The notes: a model not told the origin generated them from the sequence alone. 64,000 nt of DNA from Halomonas eurihalina (GCF_008274785.1 NZ_VTPU01000001.1:310001-374000); one strand, 5' to 3'. Positions 16,515-26,950 are shown, counted from the stretch's first letter. Numbers and translations: made by a program.

Positions 16515-19500
16515 TGCGCCTGTCTGACGTTTCCGTCCAGCGGCCGGTACTGGCCACGGTACTGGCCGCCCTGATCGTGGCCTTCGGCCTGCTCGCCCTC
16601 GACCGTCTGCCGCTGCAGGAATATCCCTCCATCGACCCGCCGGTGGTCAGCATCAGGACCGACTATCCCGGCGCCTCAGCCGATGTAGTGGAAACCCGGA
16701 TCACCCAGGTGCTGGAAGATCGCATCAGTGGAGTGAGTGGCATCGAGGTAATATCGTCTTCCAGCTCGGACGGCAGCTCCAACATCAGCGTGGAGTTCGG
16801 CCTGGACAAGGACATCGACGCCGCAGCCAACGACATCCGTGATCGTATCGCCGGCGCTCGGAACAACCTGCCTGACGAGGCCGATGCCCCCGAGGTGCGC
16901 AAGGAAGATTCGGGATCCGATGTCGTGATCTGGCTCTCCCTGTCGGGCAGCGACTATGACATCGGTGAGCTCACCGACTACGCCGAACGCTACCTCACCG
17001 ACCGATTCTCGGTGCAGGACGGCGCCTCTCAGGTCATCGTCGGCGGTGGCTACGAATACGCCATGCGGGTCTGGCTAGATGCCGACGCCCTGGCCGCCCG
17101 CGGGCTGACCGTGGGCGACGTCGAGAACAGCCTGCGCGAGGAAAACGTCGAGCTGCCCGGCGGTTCAGTGGAATCCCGCGACCGCCAGTTCATGGTGCGC
17201 CTGCCTCGCAACTTCGCCACTCCCGAGGACTTCCAGGCCCTGGCCCTGTCTCGCGACGACAACGGCTACCTGGTGCGCCTGGACGACGTGGCCCGGGTGG
17301 AAATCGGCGCGGTGGAAGAACGCTCGCTGTTCCGCGGCAATGGCGTGCCGATGGTCGGCCTGGGCATCCGCAAGCAGTCCACCGCCAACGTCCTGGCTCT
17401 CTCCAAGTCGGTCAAGGCGGAACTGGCCCGCGTCGCGCCGACACTGCCCGACGGCATGGAACTCAAGCTGCACCATGACGCCTCCACCTTCGTCTCCAAC
17501 GCCATTTTCGAGGTCGTCCAGACCCTGTTCATCGCCATGGGGCTGGTCGTGGTGGCCATCTTCGTCTTCCTCGGCAACCTGCGCACCACCCTGGTCCCGG
17601 CGGTCACCGTGCCCATCGCCCTGATCGGCACCTTCGCTGCCCTGGCCGCCATGGGCTTCACCATCAACCTGCTGACCCTGCTCGCCCTGGTGCTGGCTAT
17701 CGGCCTGATCGTCGACGACGCCATCGTGGTGCTGGAGAACATCCACCGCCGCATGCAGGAATACGGCGAAACGGCACTGGTCGCCGCCTACCGGGGCAGC
17801 CGCCAGATCGCCTTCGCGGTGATCGCCACCACCCTGGTGTTGATCGCGGTGTTCGTGCCATTGAGCTTTCTACAAGGCGACATCGGTCGGCTGTTCTCGG
17901 AATTCGCCCTGACCCTGGCCGCCGCTGTCTCCATCTCCACGCTGCTGGCACTGACCCTGACGCCGATGATGGCGTCCAAGATCCTCAAGCGCGACATGCA
18001 TGAAGGGCACATTGCCCACGGCGTGCATCGCGCCCTGAACGCCTGCCGCGCCGTCTATCGACGCATGCTCGAGCGCGTGTTGCGCTGGCGTTGGCCGGTC
18101 ATGGCGCTGTTTCTCGCCTTGATCGGCGCCATGGTCTGGCTCAACGCTCAGTTGCCCCGGGAATACACCCCCCAGGAGGATCGCGGTACCTTCTTCGTGC
18201 TGATCAACGGCCCCCCCGGCGCTACCTACGACTACATGCTCGACTACATGGACGAGATCGAGGCGCGCCTGCTGCCCCTGCGCGAACGCGGCGAGATCGA
18301 GAGGATCCTGGTGCGCGCGCCCCGCGGCTGGGGCACCATCGAAAACTTCAACGGCGGCTTCGTGATCGTCAACCTCAGCGACTGGGGCAGCCGACGCGCC
18401 GCATGGCCGATCATGAACGAGATCCGCGCACGCCTCACCGACTTGCCCGGCGTCCAGGCCTTCCCGGTGATGCCCCAGGGATTCGGTGGCGGCGGTATGG
18501 ATCAGTCGATGCAATTCGTGCTCGGCGGCGGCACCTACGATCAACTCGCCGAGTGGCGCGATACCCTGATCGAGCACATTCGTCAGGACAATCCCAAACT
18601 GCTCAACCTGGACAGCGACTACGAGGAGAACCAGCCGCAGCTCAGGGTCGACATCGACTACACCCGGGCCGCCGATCTCGGCGTCACCGTCAGCGAGATC
18701 GGCAGTACCCTCGAGACCCTGCTTGGTGGACGCACCGTGACGCGCTACGTCGACGACGGCCAGGAGTACGACGTCATCCTCGAGGCCGAGCGCGGCTCCC
18801 GGCCCAGCCCCCGCTCGCTGGACAGCATCATGGTGCGCTCGTCACGCTCGGGCGAACTGGTGCCACTCTCCAGCATGGTCACCCTCACCGACTTCGCCGG
18901 CCCCAGCACACTGAATCGCTACAACCGGCTGCGTGCGGTGACCATCCAGGCCAACCTCGCCGACGGCTATTCCATGGGCGAGGCGCTCGACTATCTGGAA
19001 ACCACGGCCGACGAACTCCTGCCTGCCGAGGTACAGACCGACGTCAAGGGCGATGCCCGGGACTACAAGGAAGCCAGTAGTGCCACCACCTTCCTGCTCG
19101 CTCTCGGCGTCGTGGTGGTCTTCCTGGTCCTGGCCGGCCAGTTCGAGAGCTTCATCCACCCGCTGGTGATCATGTTCACGGTCCCGTTGGCGATGATCGG
19201 CGCCCTGCTCGGCCTGGGACTCAGCGGCCAGTCGCTGAACACCTACAGCCAAGTAGGGCTGGTAATGCTGGTAGGCCTGGCGGCCAAGAACGGCATCCTG
19301 ATCGTCGAGTTCGCCAACCAGCTACGCGATGCCGGCCACACCTTCCACGAGGCACTGGTCGAGGCCGCCGTGACCCGGCTGCGCCCGGTCGTGATGACCG
19401 CCGTAACCACCATGGCCGGCGCGGTGCCCTTGATCGTCTCCAGCGGTGCCGGGGCCGAGACGCGCCTGGTACTCGGCACCGTGATCCTCTGCGGGTTGGC

Positions 19501-19633
19501 CAGTGCAACGCTGTTCACGCTGTTCGTGGTCCCCGTGGCCTATGATCTCCTGGCTCGACGCACCGGCTCGCCCGGCGCCGTAGCCCGGCAACTGGATCGC
19601 GAGATGGCCGAACAGCCTTCCGAACAACGTTGA
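16514..19633 (+). CDS. RND family efflux transporter permease (HAE-1 like)
   Basis: A 1039-residue inner membrane pump with 12 predicted helices and two large periplasmic loops. It begins RLSDVSVQRPVLATVL and keeps GLIVDDAIVVLENIHR in TM4, carrying the Asp pair needed for proton coupling, and VGLAAKNGILIVEFANQLR in TM10. These match the multidrug (HAE-1) branch more than the metal branch. It works with the upstream adaptor and a TolC-like channel located elsewhere. Substrates cannot be read from the sequence. Confidence 0.95.
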   Translation: MRLSDVSVQRPVLATVLAALIVAFGLLALDRLPLQEYPSIDPPVVSIRTDYPGASADVVETRITQVLEDRISGVSGIEVISSSSSDGSSNISVEFGLDKDIDAAANDIRDRIAGARNNLPDEADAPEVRKEDSGSDVVIWLSLSGSDYDIGELTDYAERYLTDRFSVQDGASQVIVGGGYEYAMRVWLDADALAARGLTVGDVENSLREENVELPGGSVESRDRQFMVRLPRNFATPEDFQALALSRDDNGYLVRLDDVARVEIGAVEERSLFRGNGVPMVGLGIRKQSTANVLALSKSVKAELARVAPTLPDGMELKLHHDASTFVSNAIFEVVQTLFIAMGLVVVAIFVFLGNLRTTLVPAVTVPIALIGTFAALAAMGFTINLLTLLALVLAIGLIVDDAIVVLENIHRRMQEYGETALVAAYRGSRQIAFAVIATTLVLIAVFVPLSFLQGDIGRLFSEFALTLAAAVSISTLLALTLTPMMASKILKRDMHEGHIAHGVHRALNACRAVYRRMLERVLRWRWPVMALFLALIGAMVWLNAQLPREYTPQEDRGTFFVLINGPPGATYDYMLDYMDEIEARLLPLRERGEIERILVRAPRGWGTIENFNGGFVIVNLSDWGSRRAAWPIMNEIRARLTDLPGVQAFPVMPQGFGGGGMDQSMQFVLGGGTYDQLAEWRDTLIEHIRQDNPKLLNLDSDYEENQPQLRVDIDYTRAADLGVTVSEIGSTLETLLGGRTVTRYVDDGQEYDVILEAERGSRPSPRSLDSIMVRSSRSGELVPLSSMVTLTDFAGPSTLNRYNRLRAVTIQANLADGYSMGEALDYLETTADELLPAEVQTDVKGDARDYKEASSATTFLLALGVVVVFLVLAGQFESFIHPLVIMFTVPLAMIGALLGLGLSGQSLNTYSQVGLVMLVGLAAKNGILIVEFANQLRDAGHTFHEALVEAAVTRLRPVVMTAVTTMAGAVPLIVSSGAGAETRLVLGTVILCGLASATLFTLFVVPVAYDLLARRTGSPGAVARQLDREMAEQPSEQR

Positions 19634-19790
19634 AGCAGCGACGAAGGCTTGCCCGACCGTGAGGCGCGCCGTCCGACTAGGCTTGTCGTGATGAAGACAT
19701 CACCTGTCGTATCGGCGCCTTCCTTGCCGGGCGCAAATCCCGGAAGCTGAAACGACAAGCGTTTGATAACAATCTACAAGGACTGCATTC

Positions 19791-20816
19791 ATGATCGATT
19801 CCCTGCAGAGCGCCCTGTCCCGTCGCGCCACCCTTTGCGCCCTCATCACCGGCATGAGCCTCGGTGGTCTGACGCTGAACGCCCAGGCCGCCACCCGGAT
19901 GGATTTTTCCAACGAATACAACGCCAGCTCGATCCACGCCGAGGGTGACGCCTGGTTCATCCAGCGCGTCGAGGAACTGACCGACGGCGAGGTCGACATC
20001 ACCCTGCACACTGGCGCCTCACTCGGGTTCCGCTCCGGCGATCATTTCTACGCGGTCGCCGACAACGCCGTGCAGATCGCCGACAGTCTGTCCGGCACCC
20101 TCGGCGGCATCGACTCCATCTTCCTGCTATCGTCGTTGCCCTTCCTCGCCGACGACGTCGAATCGGCCAAGCGCCTTTACGAGATCGCCCGGCCGGAATA
20201 CAAGAAGGTCTTCAACGAGAATGACCAGATACTGCTCTACGCCTCGCCCTGGCCGGCCAGCGGCATCTGGTCGAAAGAGCCCGTCACCGACATGCAGGTC
20301 CTGCAGGACCTCAAGATCCGCACCTACGACCGCAACGGCACCGAGATCCTGCGCAATGCCGGGGCCTCCCCGGTCAAGCTTTCCTGGGCCGACGTCGTGC
20401 CCCAACTGGCCACCGGCGGCATCGAAGCCGTGCTGACCTCGGCGGAATCCGGCGCCAACAGCAGTTTCTGGGAACACCTGCGCGACTTCAGCGCGATCCA
20501 GTACGCCATCCCGCTCAACATGGTGCACATGAATCGCGACGCCTTCGAATCGCTCGACGAGTCTCAGCAAGAGGCCATCAGACAGGCCGCCAAGGAGACC
20601 GACGAGCACAACTGGGAGGTCGTCAAGCAGCGCGTCGCCCAGAATTACGAAACGCTCGCGTCGCACGACGTCACTCTTCACGACCCGATTAGCGATACGT
20701 TCCGCGCCGAACTGGAAAAAGCCGCCACCCCGGTCGTCGACAATTGGCTCGACGATATCGGCGAGCGTGGCCAGAAGATTCTTGACGAGTTCAACCAGCG
20801 CCAGGCGTCTGAATGA
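19791..20816 (+). CDS. TRAP transporter substrate-binding protein (DctP family)
   Basis: A 341-residue periplasmic solute receptor with a signal peptide (cleaved after NAQA). It has the DctP/TAXI-like fold pattern: FIQRVEELTDGEVDITLHTG near the N-terminus, DLKIRTYDRNGTEILRNAG with the Arg that binds substrate carboxylate, and a mid-domain SWADVVPQLATGGIEAVLT. First gene of a dctPQM operon, overlapping dctQ by 4 bp. TRAP systems import organic acids or related solutes with sodium; the specific ligand is not predictable here. Confidence 0.93.
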   Translation: MIDSLQSALSRRATLCALITGMSLGGLTLNAQAATRMDFSNEYNASSIHAEGDAWFIQRVEELTDGEVDITLHTGASLGFRSGDHFYAVADNAVQIADSLSGTLGGIDSIFLLSSLPFLADDVESAKRLYEIARPEYKKVFNENDQILLYASPWPASGIWSKEPVTDMQVLQDLKIRTYDRNGTEILRNAGASPVKLSWADVVPQLATGGIEAVLTSAESGANSSFWEHLRDFSAIQYAIPLNMVHMNRDAFESLDESQQEAIRQAAKETDEHNWEVVKQRVAQNYETLASHDVTLHDPISDTFRAELEKAATPVVDNWLDDIGERGQKILDEFNQRQASE

Positions 20817-21364
20817 TGTCCACGACGCCTGCACATTCCCGAGGCCCACTCGAGACGCTCACCAGCCGACTCGGCCAGCTCGCCTCTGGGCTGGCCAGGC
20901 TCGGTGCCTGGCTCGGCATGCTGCTGATTGTCTACATGCTCGGCCACATCCTGCTCGAGATCGCCCTGCGACTGTTCGGTCACTCGACCTTCGTGCTCGA
21001 CGAGTTCATCGGTTACAGCGTCGCTGCCATGACCTTTCTCAGCCTGCCCTATGCCCTTGAACAGGGCGGCCTGATCCGCGTCTCGCTGGTGCTCGAGCGG
21101 TTTCCGAAACGCTGGCGTTGGCCGTTCGAGCTCTTCGCCAGCATATCCACTCTGCTCGTCTTCGGTTGGCTGGCACATTTCTGGACCATCGCCGTCCAGC
21201 GCAGCCATGCTCGCGGCATCGTCAGCGAAACCCTGGCGGAAACGCCTCTCTGGATCCCCCAGGGTGCCGTGCTGCTCGGGCTGTACCTGCTGTGCCTGGT
21301 CCTCGTCGTCCGGACGCTCAGGATCCTGGTCGAACGCGCCACCTTCGACAGCGGAGAGTCATGA
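20813..21364 (+). CDS. TRAP transporter small permease (DctQ family)
   Basis: A 183-residue protein with four hydrophobic helices (about 29-55, 60-85, 99-120, 145-167), the DctQ layout, with FVLDEFIGYSVAAMTFLSLPYAL in the second helix region. It starts ATGATG inside the end of the receptor gene and its stop is immediately followed by the ATG of dctM, so the three proteins are translated together. Confidence 0.92.
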   Translation: MMSTTPAHSRGPLETLTSRLGQLASGLARLGAWLGMLLIVYMLGHILLEIALRLFGHSTFVLDEFIGYSVAAMTFLSLPYALEQGGLIRVSLVLERFPKRWRWPFELFASISTLLVFGWLAHFWTIAVQRSHARGIVSETLAETPLWIPQGAVLLGLYLLCLVLVVRTLRILVERATFDSGES

Positions 21365-22669
21365 ATGGATACGCTACTGATCGGCCTCGGCGTGCTTGCC
21401 CTGCTGCTGGGCGTGCTGGCGCTGGGCAGTTGGATCTTCGCCGGCCTGGTGATCGTCGCGATGCTATCGCTCTGGGGTCTGGGCGACTTCGGCTTCGAGC
21501 GCATCGGACTGATCCTGTCGAAGATCCTCTTTCGTGCCGCCAACAGCTGGGAGCTCTCGGCGATTCCGCTGTTCATCCTGATGGGAGAGCTGATCTTCCG
21601 TTCGAATATCGCCGAGCGCTTGTTCAAAGGGTTGACGCCGCTCACCCGGCACCTGCCCGGCGGCATCCTGCACACCAACGTGCTGGGTTGTACGCTATTC
21701 GCCGCCGTCAGCGGCTCCAGCGCCGCCACCACGGCGACCATCGGCAAGATCACCACCCGCGAACTCGCCAACCGGGGCTATGATCGCCGCCTGTCGATCG
21801 GTTCTCTGGCCGGCGCCGGCAGCCTGGGGCTGCTGATCCCGCCATCGATCGTCATGATCGTCTATGGCGTCCAGGCCGAGGTTTCGATCAGCAAACTGTT
21901 CATGGCCGGTGTGTTGCCCGGCTTGCTCGTGGCACTGCTCTACATCGGCTATGTCATGCTGCGCTGTCTGGCGACCCCCTCTCTCGCGCCCCGGCAAGAG
22001 GCCGACTCGACCACACCCTGGCAGGCCCTCTGCCTGCTGGCTCCGGTACTGGGCCTGGTCGTGGTAGTGCTCGGCGCAATCTACACGGGCATCGCCACCC
22101 CATCGGAGGCCGCCGCCATCGGCTGTGGCGCTACCTTGCTCCTGCTCGCCGCGGAGCGCCAGCTGAGCGTCGGCCTGTTTCTCTCCGCGTTGCGCGGCGC
22201 CCTGGTCACCGCCGTCATGGTCTGCAGCCTGCTGGTGGCCGCTGCCATGCTGTCGACGGCCATGGGCTACCTGCACCTGCCCAGTGAGCTGGCAAGCTGG
22301 ATTGCCCGGCAGGGTTTCTCGCCGATCGCCCTGCTGCTGGCCATGGCGCTCTTCTACATCCTGCTCGGACTCTTCCTGGACGGCATCTCGATCACCGTGA
22401 TGAGCCTGCCTATCACCCTGCCTATCATCATCCAGGCCGGTTACGACCCACTGTGGTTCGGCATCTTCCTGGTGATCATGGTCGAGCTCGGGCAGATCAC
22501 CCCGCCGGTGGGTTTCAATCTCTTCGTGCTCCAGGGATTGACCGGCGAGAGCATCAGCCGCGTGGCCCTGGCGGCGGCGCCGTTCTTTGCGCTGATGTGC
22601 CTGGCGGCGCTGATCATCAGCGTCTGGCCCGAGATCGCCCTGTGGCTGCCCCGGGTGCTGTCGGGATAA
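21365..22669 (+). CDS. TRAP transporter large permease (DctM family)
   Basis: A 434-residue polytopic protein with about 12 helices and the conserved DctM motifs AVSGSSAATTATIGKI and GLLIPPSIVMIVYG, plus GQITPPVGFNLFVLQG near the C-terminus. These form the elevator transport domain and sodium sites in the family. It ends the dctPQM operon, 10 bp before the convergent VOC gene; no terminator hairpin is obvious in that gap. Confidence 0.94.
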   Translation: MDTLLIGLGVLALLLGVLALGSWIFAGLVIVAMLSLWGLGDFGFERIGLILSKILFRAANSWELSAIPLFILMGELIFRSNIAERLFKGLTPLTRHLPGGILHTNVLGCTLFAAVSGSSAATTATIGKITTRELANRGYDRRLSIGSLAGAGSLGLLIPPSIVMIVYGVQAEVSISKLFMAGVLPGLLVALLYIGYVMLRCLATPSLAPRQEADSTTPWQALCLLAPVLGLVVVVLGAIYTGIATPSEAAAIGCGATLLLLAAERQLSVGLFLSALRGALVTAVMVCSLLVAAAMLSTAMGYLHLPSELASWIARQGFSPIALLLAMALFYILLGLFLDGISITVMSLPITLPIIIQAGYDPLWFGIFLVIMVELGQITPPVGFNLFVLQGLTGESISRVALAAAPFFALMCLAALIISVWPEIALWLPRVLSG

Positions 22670-22678
22670 GGGTTAGGC

Positions 22679-23092
22679 TCATGGGTCTTCGGGGCCGATC
22701 CACACCAAGGGATTATGGGCGACTTCCCAGAGGTGGCCGTCGGGGTCGGCGAAGTAACCGGAATAACCGCCCCAGAAGACCTTCTGCCCCGGCTTGACCA
22801 GGCTGGCCCCGGCCTCGACCGCTTGCTCCAACACCGCGTCCACCTCGGCCTCGCTCGCCACGTTGTGAGCCAGCGCCACGCCCCCGAACGCCGGCTTGTT
22901 CCCCACGGCCATGCCGGCATCCTCGGCCAGGGCCTCGCGTCCGTAGAGCCCCAGCCAGGTGCCGTTCAGGGTGAAGAAAGCCACTTCCGGCGGCGACTCG
23001 AGCCTTGGCCAACCGAGCCCCTGTTCATAGAAACGTACGGCCCGCTCGATGTCATCGACACCGAGCGTGATCATGCTGATTCTGGGTTGCAT
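22679..23092 (-). CDS. VOC (glyoxalase/bleomycin resistance) family protein
   Basis: A 137-residue protein with two beta-alpha-beta-beta-beta modules: SMITLGVDDIERAVRFYEQ opens the first, and GYSGYFADPDGHLWEVAHN closes the second with the usual metal-ligand Glu. Members bind a divalent metal and act in dioxygenase, isomerase or resistance reactions; the substrate of this one is unknown. It stands alone between the TRAP operon and the folE2 operon. Confidence 0.88.
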   Translation of the reverse strand: MQPRISMITLGVDDIERAVRFYEQGLGWPRLESPPEVAFFTLNGTWLGLYGREALAEDAGMAVGNKPAFGGVALAHNVASEAEVDAVLEQAVEAGASLVKPGQKVFWGGYSGYFADPDGHLWEVAHNPLVWIGPEDP

Positions 23093-23204
23093 ATCGGCTT
23101 GGCTCCTGTTGTGTACAGCCCCAACATAGATAGCTTACTCAGTTCCGTCACTGTCGGAGAAGCACTGATTTATGTCGTGAGCGCAACAATAAATCATTGC
23201 TTCG

Positions 23205-24104
23205 TTAGTCTCGCCACCACCAATCAGCCTGACTCTCAGCCACCGCATCATGCGCATGCAGGCTCTCGGCGTGCACGACCCGCACATGGAAACCAGCAAT
23301 TCCCGATACATCGCTTAGCGCCTGGTGCAACCGACGGGCCGCGTCCTCGCAAAACATGGTGTTCTGGCCATTGGCCAGGGCAAACGCCTGCTCGTCGACA
23401 CGCTTGACCGCCGTCTGCAACGCCGTCCCCAGCACTGCCTCGACTCGCTCGATCAAGTCCAGCCAGGGCGGCGTATCGACTCCATCGGCCAGCCGCACCG
23501 TGATCCGCGCCTCGCTGCGCTGACTGTGGGGCGTGGCCAGGATGCCATGCGATTCGCCCAGCCAGTCGCGTATCGAAGCATGGTCGAGGGATTCGTCGCC
23601 GAAGTCCCTGTCGAACTGTTGCTGAATCAGTTGGCGCGCCAACGCCGCCGAACATGGGCAAGTCGAGGAATAGCCGACCTTCAGCTCAAGCTGCGTCTCG
23701 ACGCTGTTACCTTCGCGCCAGCTTCGCAGCGCGACGGGATAGCCCTTCCAACCTGCCAGCGGGCTGACCAACGCCGGCCGACGCAGTGTCAGCTCACCCG
23801 TCAGGAAAAGTCGCGCCCGACGGGAGAGCCCGGTATGGCTCGCCAGGAAGTTCTCCAACAGCCCGGCGATTCGCGGCACCTCGAGCTCGCGTTCCGCCAG
23901 TTCCTCCAGCAGCAGATAGAGCCGGGACATATGAATGCCCCTGGCAGCAGGATCATCGAGACTGACCGATGCCGCCACCCGTGCGTCGACGGGATGATCG
24001 ACCACGCGCACTGGCAGGGAGATACCGTCCATGCCCACCCAGTTCAACGCACCATGCGTCGCCGTACGACCTGCTGCGACATCCTCGAGCGCCTCAGACA
24101 TCAT
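23205..24104 (-). CDS. folE2: GTP cyclohydrolase FolE2 (type IB)
   Basis: A 299-residue COG1469 protein that converts GTP to dihydroneopterin triphosphate, first step of folate and queuosine precursor synthesis. The active-site Cys lies in [13 protein letters not shown]. FolE2 works with Mn or Fe instead of Zn, so it replaces FolE in zinc limitation. The start overlaps the stop of the upstream COG0523 GTPase gene by 4 bp, and the pair sits behind a Zur-like palindrome, the classic zinc-starvation arrangement. Length is typical. Confidence 0.94.
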   Translation of the reverse strand: MMSEALEDVAAGRTATHGALNWVGMDGISLPVRVVDHPVDARVAASVSLDDPAARGIHMSRLYLLLEELAERELEVPRIAGLLENFLASHTGLSRRARLFLTGELTLRRPALVSPLAGWKGYPVALRSWREGNSVETQLELKVGYSSTCPCSAALARQLIQQQFDRDFGDESLDHASIRDWLGESHGILATPHSQRSEARITVRLADGVDTPPWLDLIERVEAVLGTALQTAVKRVDEQAFALANGQNTMFCEDAARRLHQALSDVSGIAGFHVRVVHAESLHAHDAVAESQADWWWRD

Positions 24105-25363
24105 GAGGCCTCCCGCTCATCGACGATGTTCCAGCTCGGAAACGGATCGGGTAGAGCAAGCCAGCCATCCAGCCCTGCCTGCAACTGCTCGTCGTCGAGC
24201 AGGCAAGCGTCCAGGGCACGCCGGATTTCGACCTCGTCCATGTTCTGGCCGATGAAGACCAGTTCCTGGCGCATGTCGCCGAATGGCTCTTGCCATTTTT
24301 CGATGATGCGTTGACGAAAGGCCGGCTCATCGGGCCAGTGCTCCTCCGGAATGGCCTTCCAGAACATGCCTGCCAGGCCGTAATGCGCAATGCCGCCGGC
24401 CTGGCTCCACTGGCCGGCATGGTGCGGCCGACTGGCCAGCCAGAAGAAGCCCTTGGAACGCAGCAACCGGTCGCCGAAACCTCGCTCGTGCAGCTGATCG
24501 AAGAACCGCTGGGGGTGGAAAGGTCGTCTCGCCCGGTAGACGAAGCTCGATACACCGTATTCTTCCGTTTCCGGCTGGTGCTCGCCACGCATTTCCTTGA
24601 GCCAGCCAGGTGCCTGACTGGCGCGCTCGAAACTGAACAGGCCGGTATCGAGCACCTTGTCCAGAGGCACCTCGCCATAGCGCATGGCGATCAGTTCGGC
24701 CTGCGGATTGAGGGCTCGCAACACGCCCTTGAGTTCCACCAGTTGCTCGGCTTCGAGCAGGTCGACCTTGCTGATCAACAGCACATCGCAGAACTCCACC
24801 TGGTCGACCAGCAGATCGGCCAGGTTGCGCTCGTCGTCCTCGCCGAGGCTCTGCCCGGCCTCCTCGAGCGAGTCGGCCCGGCGATACTGCTCGAGAAAAT
24901 TCACGCCATCGACCACCGTGACCAGGGTGTCCAGCCTTGCCACGTCCGACAGGCTGCGTCCCTGTTCGTCCTCGAAGGTGAAGGTTTCGGCCACCGGCAA
25001 CGGCTCGGAGATGCCGGTGGATTCGATCACCAGTTGATCGAAGCGCCCCTCCCGGGCAAGGCGTCCGACTTCTTCCAGCAGGTCCTCGCGCAAGGTGCAG
25101 CAGATGCAACCATTGCTCATCTCGACCAGGCGCTCCTCGGCACGGTTCAGCGCCACATCGCCACGCCCGTCGCCGCGCACCAGGTCAGCATCGATATTCA
25201 CCTCGCTCATGTCATTGACGATCACGGCGATACGGCGTCCTTCACGATTGGCCAGGATGCGGTTGAGCAAGGTGGTCTTGCCGGCTCCCAGGAATCCCGA
25301 CAGCACGGTAACCGGCAGCGGGTCTTGAACATGGGTCATCGTCGTCCCTCCTTCATTCGACAT
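24101..25363 (-). CDS. zigA: COG0523 (CobW/ZigA family) zinc-linked GTPase metallochaperone
   Basis: A 420-residue G3E GTPase: Walker [16 protein letters not shown], the metal-binding CICC motif in [13 protein letters not shown], and [15 protein letters not shown]. The C-terminal CobW domain is complete. In this subfamily the protein delivers zinc to client enzymes under zinc limitation. It is the first gene of the folE2 operon, with a Zur-like box about 25 bp before the ATG. The assignment to ZigA rather than another COG0523 subgroup rests on context and is somewhat uncertain. Confidence 0.9.
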   Translation of the reverse strand: MSNEGGTTMTHVQDPLPVTVLSGFLGAGKTTLLNRILANREGRRIAVIVNDMSEVNIDADLVRGDGRGDVALNRAEERLVEMSNGCICCTLREDLLEEVGRLAREGRFDQLVIESTGISEPLPVAETFTFEDEQGRSLSDVARLDTLVTVVDGVNFLEQYRRADSLEEAGQSLGEDDERNLADLLVDQVEFCDVLLISKVDLLEAEQLVELKGVLRALNPQAELIAMRYGEVPLDKVLDTGLFSFERASQAPGWLKEMRGEHQPETEEYGVSSFVYRARRPFHPQRFFDQLHERGFGDRLLRSKGFFWLASRPHHAGQWSQAGGIAHYGLAGMFWKAIPEEHWPDEPAFRQRIIEKWQEPFGDMRQELVFIGQNMDEVEIRRALDACLLDDEQLQAGLDGWLALPDPFPSWNIVDEREAS

Positions 25364-25379
25364 GGCAATGCGGCAAATA

Positions 25380-25399
25380 ATATACGTTATAACATAACA
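25380..25399. promoter_or_regulatory. Zur-like operator of the zigA-folE2 operon
   Basis: A palindromic core GTTATAAC (25386-25393) within ATACGTTATAACATAAC resembles gammaproteobacterial Zur boxes centred on TTATAA. It lies just upstream of the COG0523 gene whose function fits Zur control. Inference from sequence and context. Confidence 0.7.
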
Positions 25400-25628
25400 A
25401 AAACACCACCCTCTCCGGCAATGCCCGTGTCGATACGGATGACCTCACTCAAGCGGAATGAATGGCATGGCGAAACACCGGATCCGGAACCCGATGCCGA
25501 CGTGCCTGTCAACCGATCAGTGCCATACTGTGGGGAAACACCGAATACATGGCGATTATCGCACCGGCCTGTTACCGGGCATTTCCCGGTCGCCGGCGCG
25601 TTCAAGCCTCTCCAAGGAGGATCGAACC

Positions 25629-26036
25629 ATGCTGGAACTATTGCCCTCGGGCGCCGATCACGTAGTAGCGATGCGCGTCGGTGGGAGAGTCGATGCCGAT
25701 GATCTGCAACGGGCTATCGACGCCATCGAGTCGGCCAAGAAGACCCATCCGCGCATCAGCCTCTACACCGAAATCGACGATATCCGCTGGATGACCTTCA
25801 CGGCCTTCCTCCGTGATCTCGGCTACGGCCTGACCCAGATCGGCGACATGGGTCGCTACTACCGGGCCGCCACGGTCAGCGACAAGCACTGGATCCGCCA
25901 CCTGGTGCGGATCGAGAACCATGTATTCCGCTCCATGGAGATGCGCACCTTCCGCGTGCGCGACAAGCGGACCGCTTTGGTATGGGTCTGCCAGCCGCCA
26001 CCCGATCACGACGGGCATGAAGGGGCGATGGCCTAA
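25629..26036 (+). CDS. SpoIIAA-like (STAS-related) protein
   Basis: A 135-residue protein starting at the ATG 8 bp after AAGGAGG. It begins MLELLPSGADHVVAMRVGGR and has the SpoIIAA-like pattern (ISLYTEIDDIRWMTFTAF), related to STAS domains and often found as a lone cytosolic protein in proteobacteria. No partner kinase or sigma regulator is near. Its stop lies about 30 bp from the convergent GntR gene. Function unknown. Confidence 0.82.
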   Translation: MLELLPSGADHVVAMRVGGRVDADDLQRAIDAIESAKKTHPRISLYTEIDDIRWMTFTAFLRDLGYGLTQIGDMGRYYRAATVSDKHWIRHLVRIENHVFRSMEMRTFRVRDKRTALVWVCQPPPDHDGHEGAMA

Positions 26037-26065
26037 GCCTTGCCCAGGCTCGGCCCGGCAGCCCC

Positions 26066-26749
26066 TCAGGACGCCGAGCAGGCGCCTCGCGCCACGCCAT
26101 GCGACAGGCCAATGTGCTCATCGAGCAGCGCCCTGGCCTGCTCGATGCGTCGTTCCATCGCCAGTTGCACCAGTTCGCCATGCTGCCGATCGAGCACCTC
26201 GCGAACCTCGGGATTGGGCGGCGCCAAGCGGCGGTAGCGATCGAACTGATCGTGCAGTTGCTCGATGAAGCGCAGTAGCCATGGCGAGCCACAGGGCGCC
26301 AGCAAGGTCCGGTGAAAGCGCAGGTGTGCCTGCTCCCATTCCTCCACCTCCTGCGGTCGCTCATCGGCACGCCGCAACCGATGGTGCGCTGCCAGCAGCA
26401 GCGATTCCCATTCGGCATCGCCGTTCTGGAAAGCCTGGGTCAAGGCCATGCACTCGAGCTGGCTACGCAGGTCAGCGATGTCATCAAGCTCATCGAGTCT
26501 CAGGGGCGGCACTCGAAAGCCGCGCTGATTGACCTGTTCCAGCAGCCCGTAGGCGGCCAGGCGATTGAGCGCCTCGCGCAAGGGGCTGAGTCCCACCTGA
26601 TAGCGCGTTTTCAGGCTGCCGATGGCGAGCTTCTCGCCGGCCGCGAAACGCCCGCGAATCAGATCCTGCTTGAGGGCATCGAAGACCCGGCTGGCGGCGG
26701 TAGCGCCCGTTGGGGGCGAGGCGGCCCCACTGACGTTCGGTGTACTCAT
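26066..26749 (-). CDS. GntR family transcriptional regulator (FadR/FCD subfamily)
   Basis: A 227-residue repressor: winged helix at about residues 20-85 (SRVFDALKQDLIRGRFAAGEKL, SPLREALNRLAAYGLLEQ) and an all-helical FCD ligand domain with the acidic/His positions of metal-dependent effector sites (DLRSQLECMALTQA, HLRFHRTLLA, DRQHGELVQLA). It is divergent from nhaC and probably controls the nhaC-ggt-chr operon. AT-rich palindromes lie in the 200-bp gap between them. Confidence 0.9.
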   Translation of the reverse strand: MSTPNVSGAASPPTGATAASRVFDALKQDLIRGRFAAGEKLAIGSLKTRYQVGLSPLREALNRLAAYGLLEQVNQRGFRVPPLRLDELDDIADLRSQLECMALTQAFQNGDAEWESLLLAAHHRLRRADERPQEVEEWEQAHLRFHRTLLAPCGSPWLLRFIEQLHDQFDRYRRLAPPNPEVREVLDRQHGELVQLAMERRIEQARALLDEHIGLSHGVARGACSAS

Positions 26750-26828
26750 GATATCGCTCTGGCTGATCGCCTCCGCAGGGTACGTCTTCGGTTGACGCTA
26801 TCCAACTCCCGCGCCATAGTGATTTCCG

Positions 26829-26871
26829 AAAAATCGATTTTTTAAAAAACAACGATTAAAAGTCAATCGAT
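26829..26871. promoter_or_regulatory. AT-rich palindromes between gntR and nhaC
   Basis: AAAAATCGATTTTT (26829-26842) is a perfect palindrome and CGATT-N7-AATCG follows about 11 bp later. Their place between a GntR gene and the divergent operon makes them operator candidates for that regulator. Confidence 0.4.
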
Positions 26872-26950
26872 GCAGGCAGCTACCTGCCGTTCCAAATCGG
26901 TTCGCCACGCCTGGCAAGAACCGGCACAACAAGACAAAGAGCCATGCCCC

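Noticed and set aside
24290..25702. A 470-codon plus-strand frame opposite the COG0523 GTPase
   Set aside because: Shadow of a real gene; the product is rich in His, Gln and Asp without domains.
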